From positions 1 through 19,616 of the forward strand of contig JBCDBH010000072.1 in NCBI GenBank assembly GCA_039184055.1: a stretch of 19,616 bases of DNA. The letters are read 5' to 3'. The stretch is from JBCDBH01 sp039184055 (GTDB taxonomy: Bacteria; Acidobacteriota; Thermoanaerobaculia; Multivoradales; J023). Shown here piece after piece: positions 14,801 through 19,616 of this stretch. The position numbers and the translations under genes were made by a program. The notes below the pieces were generated by a model. The model saw nothing but the letters and a program-made list of their open reading frames with translations, was not told where the DNA came from and ran no database searches. Every line of letters starts with the position of its first letter. The first letter of the stretch is position 1.

Positions 14801-16198
14801 ACGATGGCGGTGAGCGGTGACGGTCGCTGGCTGCTCGGTGCCACCGGCGAGGCGATGCGGCTGTGGCCTCTCGACACACCGCTGCTGGGCCAGGTGGTGA
14901 CACGGCTATCCGCCGAGATCCTCACCATGACCTTGGCCCCGGACGGTCGTTCGATCGCCATCGGCGCGACCGACTCGGTGATCCGTATCCTCGAGATCGA
15001 CGGGGTCGCCCGGAATGGGTTCGCCTCCGACGGGTTCGCCTCCGACGGGTTCGCCTCCGACGGGGCCGCCCGGTATCGGGGCGCCCGGTATAGGGTCGCC
15101 CGGGAGCGGGCCGCTCTCGACGGGGCCACCTGGGATCGGGCCACCCGGGATCGGGCCACCCGGGATAGGGCTGCCCAGGATCGGACCGCTCTTGGGAGGG
15201 CCACCCGGGAGCGGGCCGCCCGGGATAGGGTCGCCCTCGACGGGGTTGCCGAATGTCAGCTCACCGGTCATCAGAGCTCGGTCAAAGCGCTCGCTTTTCA
15301 TCCCGATGGCCGATCTCTCGCCAGTGGCTCGCGTGACGATACCGCGCGTCTCTGGTCGCTCGGTGACAACGTCTTCGCCGAGCTGCTCGCCGACCATGGC
15401 GGAACGGTCGGCGCGCTCGCCTTTCGTCCCGACGGCTCGATGCTCGCCACCGGGGCCTTTCACGGCACGGTTCGTTTGTGGCGTACCGACGCCGAGGCGA
15501 GCGCCGGCAAGCGTATTCTCGCCGTTGTGCCGTTTTCGGAGTCGCTCGTCTCGCACCTCGAGTTCAGCCCGAACGGCAGCCGTTTGCTCGCCGTCGACTC
15601 GATGGGCGAAGTGAGTGTGTTCGAGGTAACCGAGGGTGTGTCCGTCCAGGGCGATGGCGAGGCGAACCTCGTGCCGATCGCGACCTTCGAGGGACAAAGT
15701 CTGCAGTGCCCGTCTTTCGCTCGTGATGGGCGGTCGTTGGTGGCGATCGCCGGGGCCAATCGACTGGTCATCTTCGACCTGAGCTCGTCGTCGTGGCCAC
15801 CTCCACCCGCGCGTGAGTGGGTGTTCGACGATGCCATCACCGCCTGTCCGCGGTTCGATGCCGCGGGTGAGCGCGTCGTCGTGGCCACCGCGTCGCGGGT
15901 CGTGCGGGTGCTGTCCGTGGTGGGAAGCCAGTCACCGATCGAGCTCCTGGGACACACCGAACGGGTTACCAGCGTCCTATTCCTCCACGATGGCAGCGTG
16001 CTGTCGGGATCACTCGATCGCTCGATTCGCGTGTGGCGCACCGATGTGCCCGATCCGGGTGCCGTCATCGACGAGGTCATCGATATTTGTCTCGCGCCGG
16101 AAGCTCGTCGGACGTTTTTCTTCGAGTCGGCCGCCAAAGCCGAACATGGCTATCGTCAGTGTGAGCGACAGGCGGGACGAGCCGCTACCGTCCTGTAG
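11876..16198 (+). CDS. Membrane Ser/Thr kinase with two kinase domains and a WD40 propeller region
   Basis: A 1440-aa protein. Kinase 1 (residues ~27-285): GLGQGGMG loop, K64 in ALKVV, HGDIKPSN with D163, TDFG with D184, APE. Kinase 2 (~302-560): LGVGGFGEAW, K333, HKDVKPAN with D430, TDFG with D451, APE. Both keep the catalytic Lys, Asp and DFG, so both look active. A basic coiled-coil-like stretch (~570-597) leads to one membrane helix (QLSVVLAVAVVIVVVMGWLI, ~597-620). About 15 WD40 repeats follow from ~665 to ~1395 (for example FSPDGRYVVSASRDGTARIWD), enough for two 7-blade propellers and probably outside the cytoplasm. Residues 1043-1127 are a 17-unit pentapeptide insertion from a 15-bp minisatellite, between repeats 9 and 10. 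The start overlaps the regulator stop by ATGA. It probably senses through the propeller and phosphorylates the FHA regulator or other proteins. Confidence 0.92.
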   Translation: MSDRDITATIVFDQPHPPGASPPVLLAGEILAARFRIEYGLGQGGMGQIYAAFDLRLERTVALKVVRPELVLHPGVVERFKAEVRAAHRVTHHNVCRIFDLFEHRTDGAGPGLFFLTMELIRGRTLADRLRERSLSFAEGLPLLRQLARALDAAHRVGVVHGDIKPSNLMLADESGQERLVVTDFGLASARDGLDGVTGRLSAGTPAYMAPEQIAGAGASEHSDLFAFGLVAHEIITGRRVTGPPSFELLETSSWPARILRVVRACLDSDVTRRPRSAGHVLDALTAFDWRPAAGRVLPHRPHWRIERKLGVGGFGEAWLARHDKTGARHVLKFCYDAERLRALKREVTLFRLLRAELGERDDIARIIDWNLDTEPYYVETEFSPGGDLLAWAERQGGLRVVARSVWLDLVAQAAEALAGAHSIGVLHKDVKPANILIEEREDGPRVKLTDFGIGHVLERDRLEAAGITMLGLTATSIHGDAAGSRLYTAPEILEGHTPTVEADVYALGVMLYQMSVGDFSRVLADGWRRQVDDPLLADDIAAAVDGVARNRPGAAELARRLRTLEERRADGALKRRLRAEVEAQNEKLAEARRRRTQLSVVLAVAVVIVVVMGWLISRISDESSRARDAARIAVAIDQMDEDPTLAALALREIDDPDATARALMRQALTYPLARLEVRLPGSVRGVAIDHHGRRIAGTSLDGTIYLWDTGRPDRPQVLRGHQERVKALLFDHSGRYLITSALDLTIRVWDLETGIHWIALEDHHSRVWRLALDPRGESVVAPSEDHTAHIFKLNDIGETVVLRGHRHWVIDARFSPDGQRVVTASRDGDVRLWNRADGSLLDVFEGHESWVFHASFSPDGRYVVSASRDGTARIWDTRGERPPVVLSGHQGSVSWAHFREDGEQILTSAQDGTVRMWSVTGELTEVRVFGGGPKSAFYLPDGRHFFLASFGSVRVLPTDGSAASLDFADHREIATMAVSGDGRWLLGATGEAMRLWPLDTPLLGQVVTRLSAEILTMTLAPDGRSIAIGATDSVIRILEIDGVARNGFASDGFASDGFASDGAARYRGARYRVARERAALDGATWDRATRDRATRDRAAQDRTALGRATRERAARDRVALDGVAECQLTGHQSSVKALAFHPDGRSLASGSRDDTARLWSLGDNVFAELLADHGGTVGALAFRPDGSMLATGAFHGTVRLWRTDAEASAGKRILAVVPFSESLVSHLEFSPNGSRLLAVDSMGEVSVFEVTEGVSVQGDGEANLVPIATFEGQSLQCPSFARDGRSLVAIAGANRLVIFDLSSSSWPPPPAREWVFDDAITACPRFDAAGERVVVATASRVVRVLSVVGSQSPIELLGHTERVTSVLFLHDGSVLSGSLDRSIRVWRTDVPDPGAVIDEVIDICLAPEARRTFFFESAAKAEHGYRQCERQAGRAATVL
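15002..15256 (+). repeat. In-frame 15-bp minisatellite, 17 imperfect units
   Basis: Units of exactly 15 bp with consensus near CGGGCCACCCGGGAT; the first block is GGGTTCGCCTCCGAC three times in a row. In the kinase frame it encodes pentapeptides such as GFASD, RATRD, RAARD, RVALD. Because 15 is a multiple of three, no frame is shifted, and another forward frame reads a collagen-like GPPGI pattern. It interrupts the linker between ILEIDG and the next WD repeat (CQLTGH). Confidence 0.95.
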
Positions 16199-16213
16199 TC
16201 GGCGATGGTCAGA

Positions 16214-16231
16214 TAGAGGGTCCGTCCTCTA
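16214..16231. terminator. Possible bidirectional hairpin between convergent genes
   Basis: TAGAGG (16214-16219) and CCTCTA (16226-16231) form a perfect 6-bp stem with a 6-nt loop, located between the kinase stop (16198) and the stop of the reverse-strand antitoxin-like gene, which it includes. No U-tract on either side, so its terminator role is uncertain. Confidence 0.35.
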
Positions 16232-16435
16232 GGCGGTTGCCTTCCGAGGCGGTCCATCGCGATCGGCGTGCCGCCGGGCGATTTCCTTGGGATTGAACGA
16301 AACAGTGTCTAAGCGTTGGTTGCTTTCGAACGCTTGGACGTCACGTGCCATAGCGTGAACACTATTCCCATGCTCCGCTGCATATGCATCGCGGATGGCG
16401 CGGATTTCCTCGATGAGAGGGCCTTGATTCGACAT
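16229..16435 (-). CDS. Small partner (probable antitoxin) of the PIN toxin
   Basis: A 68-aa charged protein (MSNQGPLIEEIRAIRDAYAAEHGNSVHAMARDVQAFES...). It starts 2 nt after the stop of the PIN-domain gene on the reverse strand, with GGAG inside the toxin's last codons as ribosome site. The pattern PxxEEIRxxRxxYAxxxxxxxxAMxxDxxxxE resembles the ~70-aa proteins commonly encoded directly downstream of this PIN subfamily. I infer an antitoxin role from that pairing and from tight coupling; no DNA-binding fold is evident. The end (HADRDGPPRKATA) is basic and probably disordered. Gene order is toxin first, the reverse of the usual VapBC order. Confidence 0.65.
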   Translation of the reverse strand: MSNQGPLIEEIRAIRDAYAAEHGNSVHAMARDVQAFESNQRLDTVSFNPKEIARRHADRDGPPRKATA

Positions 16436-16437
16436 GT

Positions 16438-16911
16438 TCAGATCTCCATGAGCGCTCTTGGTGTGCAGATCTGTGGTAACTCGTGGCGGTTCCGTTTCAT
16501 GAAGTGGCGTAGCCGTTTTTGAAGCACGGCGTTCGCCAGGTGCTTACAATTCCAGGTTAACAGGTAGTCGATACGGTTGACGGTGGCAATGGCGAGATGA
16601 AGCGCATCGGCATGGGCTTTTTCCGGCAAGATGCGGTCGGCGACGAGGCGATCGGCGAGCTCGATGCCTTCTTCGTCCAATGCCAGAATCGGCATTGTCT
16701 CAATGAGATCGACCCTCTTTCGAGAAGCATCGGGATCGCCTTTCATGGCCTCTTGTAAGACCATGGAAGAGACATAAACGTCGAATACATGACGTTTGTG
16801 CTCCCACCAGTCGCGGGTCAATATCTGATCCGCCTCAATGATCAGCTCTCGGCTGGGACGAGCCGTAAGATAGCTGACGATTGTTGTCTCGACGTAGATT
16901 TTTGACTTCAT
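16438..16911 (-). CDS. PIN-domain toxin, VapC-like
   Basis: A 157-aa protein starting MKSKIYVETTIVSYLTARPSRE. The order of acidic PIN-domain positions is visible: E8 in YVETT (replacing the common Asp), E in SMVLQEAMKGD, D in HADALHLAIATV, and the TWNCKHLAN motif near the C-terminus. PIN proteins of this kind are Mg2+-dependent ribonucleases acting as type II toxins. Length is usual for the subfamily. All likely catalytic residues are present, so it may be active. The start lies 6 nt after TAGAAT (16918-16923) with no Shine-Dalgarno, suggesting a leaderless mRNA. GC content is visibly lower than the kinase and peptidase genes on either side, consistent with acquisition by transfer. The downstream 68-aa gene is the presumed antitoxin. 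Confidence 0.8.
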   Translation of the reverse strand: MKSKIYVETTIVSYLTARPSRELIIEADQILTRDWWEHKRHVFDVYVSSMVLQEAMKGDPDASRKRVDLIETMPILALDEEGIELADRLVADRILPEKAHADALHLAIATVNRIDYLLTWNCKHLANAVLQKRLRHFMKRNRHELPQICTPRALMEI

Positions 16912-16917
16912 GAGCTA

Positions 16918-16923
16918 ATTCTA
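16918..16923 (-). promoter_or_regulatory. Putative -10 box of the PIN toxin-antitoxin operon
   Basis: TAGAAT on the reverse strand lies 6 nt before the toxin ATG, in an AT-rich intergenic stretch. No Shine-Dalgarno is present between it and the start codon, so the mRNA is probably leaderless. The rest of the 166-bp gap to the peptidase gene shows nothing else definite. Confidence 0.45.
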
Positions 16924-17077
16924 CTCGATAAAGAGTGTTTTGTTCCTTTGCGTGACATAGCTTTCTTCTTTGGTGGTGACGCGTGGTGCACCCGACCAGT
17001 CGCGATTCACCCCACGAGCAGTCGGAGCCGACGCTACGAGCGGATAGACTCAATGCTCATCGATGGAAGGAGCTCCC

Positions 17078-19576
17078 ATGACACGTTTCCGTGCCGTTTT
17101 GTTCGTGACTTTGCTGTGTTTGATTTCCCCCGTAGTGCTAGCGCTCGACGACCCCACTTACGACGCCCTGCGGGACGCTCGTCTCGATGGTCGTCAGGTG
17201 GCGGTGGAGAACCTGTTGCTGGAGCGCGATGCGCACCGGTTTACGCTCGAGAGTGGCACGGTGTATTTCGTCACGCCGGTAGCGGAGCGGACGATCGGCG
17301 CGGTGTTCGTGGGGCAGGGTTCGTATGTGCTCAATCCGGCGTCGGAGCACGAGCGGGATCATCTAGCGTTCCGGCTCGGTAAGCGAAACGACGGCTTCGA
17401 GGTTCTGCGTGACCGCTTCGAGTCGTTGATCTTGTGGTTCGGCGACGATACGGATCGCGAGCTGATGGCGTTGGGGGGGCCGGTGACGGAAGGAACACCG
17501 TCGGCGGCGGCGACGAAGGCGCTCGAGGACGCGCGGCGCTGGCAGCGCGAGGATTTGGAGAAGAATCTCTCGATCCGGCTCTTGCAGGATTTGTTGGACG
17601 TTCCCGGGATGACCAGCGGCGCGTTCATGGCGCTCTTCGATGGCCAGGACGAGCTGCCCCCGGCGATGGCGCTGTTGGATCCGCGTGGCGTGGAGGCGTT
17701 GTCGTATCCGCTGATGGGCGGTGAAGACACGGCGCTTCTCGTGGTCGACGGAACACAGGGTGGCTTCTGGTATTTGAGCGATCGCAAAGGTGAGGTCGCC
17801 GCTGGCAAGCGCGCGCCGTTCTCGACCCGCGCGCGGGCGTTGCGCTATTCGGTGGATACGACGATCGACGCCACGAACAAGGTGACCGGCACCACGCGGA
17901 TCGAGCTTTTGGTGCGTCGTCCGCTCCGCGTCCTGCCGATGTCGTTGGCACCGATGCTGCGGATCGAGTCGGCGCGGTTTCGGCCGGTGGACGGTGAGTG
18001 GCAAGACATCCCCTTCATCCAAGAAAACGAGGAAGAAGACGCCGACGTGGCGGTGGTGTTGCCACGCTCGGTCGACAAGAAGGAGATGTTCGAGATCGAG
18101 CTGAGCTACGTCGGCGAGGATATTCTCAAAGACGGTGGCGATGAGAATTACTACGTCGGCGCGCGGACGAGCTGGTATCCGAACGTCGGTTTTTTCGCCG
18201 ATCCGGCGAATTTCGAGCTGACCTATCGGATCCCCGAGGGTCGCGGGTTGGTGTCGGTGGGTGAGCAGGTGGAGTCGGCGGTGGAGAACGGCATGTCACG
18301 TACCGTGTGGCGGCCGAGCCATCCGATCCGCGTCGCCGGGTTCAATTACGGTGACTTCGAGATGATCGAGCGCCGTGACGAGGCAACCGGCATCACCATC
18401 CAGGTGTATACCAATCCGGGCACGCCCGACGTCATTCGCGAGATCAACAATTTCATTCGCTCGGCCCAGGGCACCGGGCTCGAGGGTGGTGTGCAGGCCT
18501 TGGGCGACGCGCCGATTCCTCGTGAGGTGGTGGATCCAGAGCTCGGCTCGATCAACACCACCAAGCTCGCCGAGTCGGCGATGATCGACGGCATCAACGC
18601 GGCGCAGATCGGTGGCGCGTATTTCGGTCCGCTACCGCAGCGTCACGTGGCGATCACCCAACAATCGGATTGGAGCTTCGGGCAATCGTGGCCGTCGCTG
18701 ATCTACCTGCCCTACATGGCGTTTCTCACCGGCTCGCAACGCAACCAGCTCGGGCTGGGCGCGGGCGCCACCGAGTTTCTCGGCAGTGTCGGCTATCACG
18801 AGCTGGCGCACCAATGGTGGGGGCATCAAATCGGCTGGGCGAGCTATCGCGATCAGTGGATCAGCGAAGGCTTCGCCGAGTTTCATGCCGCGCTCACCGC
18901 GCAACACGTGACCGGTTGGAATTCCTACACCGATTTCTGGGGTCGGGCGCGCGAGACGATCGTCGCCAAGGCTCGGAGCCCGATTCCGGCCTACGAAGTG
19001 GCGCCGATCATCATGGGTCAACGCGCTGCGACCGCGAAGAGCCCGTTCGCGTATCAGGCGCTGACCTACAGCAAGGGTGGCTTCGTGGTGCACATGTTGC
19101 GGATGGCGATGTGGGATCCGTCGGCGTCCAACCCGGACGCCGCGTTCATCGCGATGATGAAGGACTTCACCTCGACCTATGCCGGCAAGGCGCCGTCGAC
19201 CGAAGATTTCAAAGAGGTGGTCGAGCGTCACATGGTGCCGGCGCTCAACGCCGCCGGTGACAACACGGTCGATTGGTTCTTCGATCAGTGGGTCTATGGC
19301 ATGGAAGTGCCCAAGATCACCGCCAATCTCGAAGTCGACCGGGCGAAGCGGGGCACGTACCGTATTCAAGGCAAGATTGCGATGGCCGAGGTGAGCGACG
19401 ATTTCCGCGTCCTGGTGCCGGTGTGGGTCGACTTCGGTCGGGGTGAGATGGCGCGTATCGCCTTGCTACCGATGATCGGGCCGTCCGAGCGCCCGATCGA
19501 TGTCACCCTCGAGCTTCCCAAGAAACCCAAAGAGGTGGTGATCAACGCCCGTCACGAGGTGTTGGCCCGCAACTGA
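17078..19576 (+). CDS. Secreted M1-family zinc metallopeptidase
   Basis: An 832-aa protein. The ATG at 17078 is chosen because GGAAGGAG precedes it and a signal peptide starts there (MTRFRAVLFVTLLCLISPVVLA); the upstream ATG at 17063 would add MEGAP and destroy the spacing. Residues ~25-250 are an uncharacterised N-terminal domain. Residues ~255-450 are a beta-rich M1-like N-domain (YSVDTTIDATNKVTGTTRIELLV, LSYVGED). The zinc site is H574-E-L-A-H578 with E597 in WISEGFAEF, giving HExxH-X18-E typical of gluzincins. The GxMEN exopeptidase motif of classical M1 aminopeptidases is not visible; FGQSWPSLIYLPY occupies the region before HExxH. It is exported and probably acts on peptides in the periplasm or outside. 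The C-terminal ~80 residues form a beta domain. Single gene, nothing clear downstream in the last 40 bp. Confidence 0.88.
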   Translation: MTRFRAVLFVTLLCLISPVVLALDDPTYDALRDARLDGRQVAVENLLLERDAHRFTLESGTVYFVTPVAERTIGAVFVGQGSYVLNPASEHERDHLAFRLGKRNDGFEVLRDRFESLILWFGDDTDRELMALGGPVTEGTPSAAATKALEDARRWQREDLEKNLSIRLLQDLLDVPGMTSGAFMALFDGQDELPPAMALLDPRGVEALSYPLMGGEDTALLVVDGTQGGFWYLSDRKGEVAAGKRAPFSTRARALRYSVDTTIDATNKVTGTTRIELLVRRPLRVLPMSLAPMLRIESARFRPVDGEWQDIPFIQENEEEDADVAVVLPRSVDKKEMFEIELSYVGEDILKDGGDENYYVGARTSWYPNVGFFADPANFELTYRIPEGRGLVSVGEQVESAVENGMSRTVWRPSHPIRVAGFNYGDFEMIERRDEATGITIQVYTNPGTPDVIREINNFIRSAQGTGLEGGVQALGDAPIPREVVDPELGSINTTKLAESAMIDGINAAQIGGAYFGPLPQRHVAITQQSDWSFGQSWPSLIYLPYMAFLTGSQRNQLGLGAGATEFLGSVGYHELAHQWWGHQIGWASYRDQWISEGFAEFHAALTAQHVTGWNSYTDFWGRARETIVAKARSPIPAYEVAPIIMGQRAATAKSPFAYQALTYSKGGFVVHMLRMAMWDPSASNPDAAFIAMMKDFTSTYAGKAPSTEDFKEVVERHMVPALNAAGDNTVDWFFDQWVYGMEVPKITANLEVDRAKRGTYRIQGKIAMAEVSDDFRVLVPVWVDFGRGEMARIALLPMIGPSERPIDVTLELPKKPKEVVINARHEVLARN

Positions 19577-19616
19577 TCGAGGACGGACGAGCAGGCGTCT
19601 GTGGTAGCGTTTTTCC

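Noticed and set aside
15002..15256. CRISPR array
   Set aside because: The 15-bp units are contiguous with no spacers and lie in frame within a gene.
15015..15614. Collagen-like GPPGIG forward frame
   Set aside because: It is the minisatellite read in another frame; outside the array it has shadow composition.

Overview
The window looks like chromosomal DNA from a high-GC, Gram-negative-type environmental bacterium. Evidence is Sec signal peptides and a probable lipoprotein, a sigma-54 style promoter, an FHA-coupled sigma-54-type activator, membrane Ser/Thr kinases with WD40 propellers, and large secreted proteins built of carboxypeptidase-regulatory-like and PKD modules. That mix is commonest in Acidobacteriota (Thermoanaerobaculia-like) and Myxococcota. 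I favour Acidobacteriota, but this is inference; no rRNA or tRNA gene was seen.

Region A (1-2040) is an accessory graveyard. It holds a Doc-type toxin-antitoxin pair with an intact antitoxin and a broken toxin, a small protein of a type usually paired with a partner gene, and a low-GC segment with an orphan T4 gp19/Pvc1-like tail-tube gene and a tyrosine-recombinase relic. That segment is flanked by two ~160-bp direct repeats (about 95% identical by eye). One repeat is the 3' end of the neighbouring lipoprotein gene; the other is a displaced copy with a stop mutation. An integration scar is the simplest reading.

Region B (2041-5878) has a reverse-strand 805-aa predicted lipoprotein (TolB-like propeller, PKD/Ig-like part, LamG domain), two orphan small genes (one antitoxin-like), and a reverse-strand DUF2268-like protein that appears to lack the HExxH motif and its normal C-terminus.

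Region C (5879-16198) is the most coherent block. A near-consensus sigma-54 promoter precedes a small secreted Cys-rich PKD protein. Then come a 1088-aa secreted protein of about 12 carboxypeptidase-regulatory-like repeats, an FHA/AAA+/Fis-HTH regulator whose GAFTGA loop reads GAATGV, and, overlapping it by ATGA, a 1440-aa protein with two tandem kinase domains, one membrane segment and about 15 WD40 repeats. A 17-unit, 15-bp minisatellite lies between propeller blades. The likely theme is kinase/FHA signalling controlling secreted surface modules.

Region D (16199-19616) has a reverse-strand PIN-domain toxin gene with its small partner downstream, then a secreted M1-family metallopeptidase with HExxH-X18-E.

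Across the window, several starts without a Shine-Dalgarno sequence have a TANNNT hexamer 5-6 nt upstream of the ATG, which suggests leaderless transcription.
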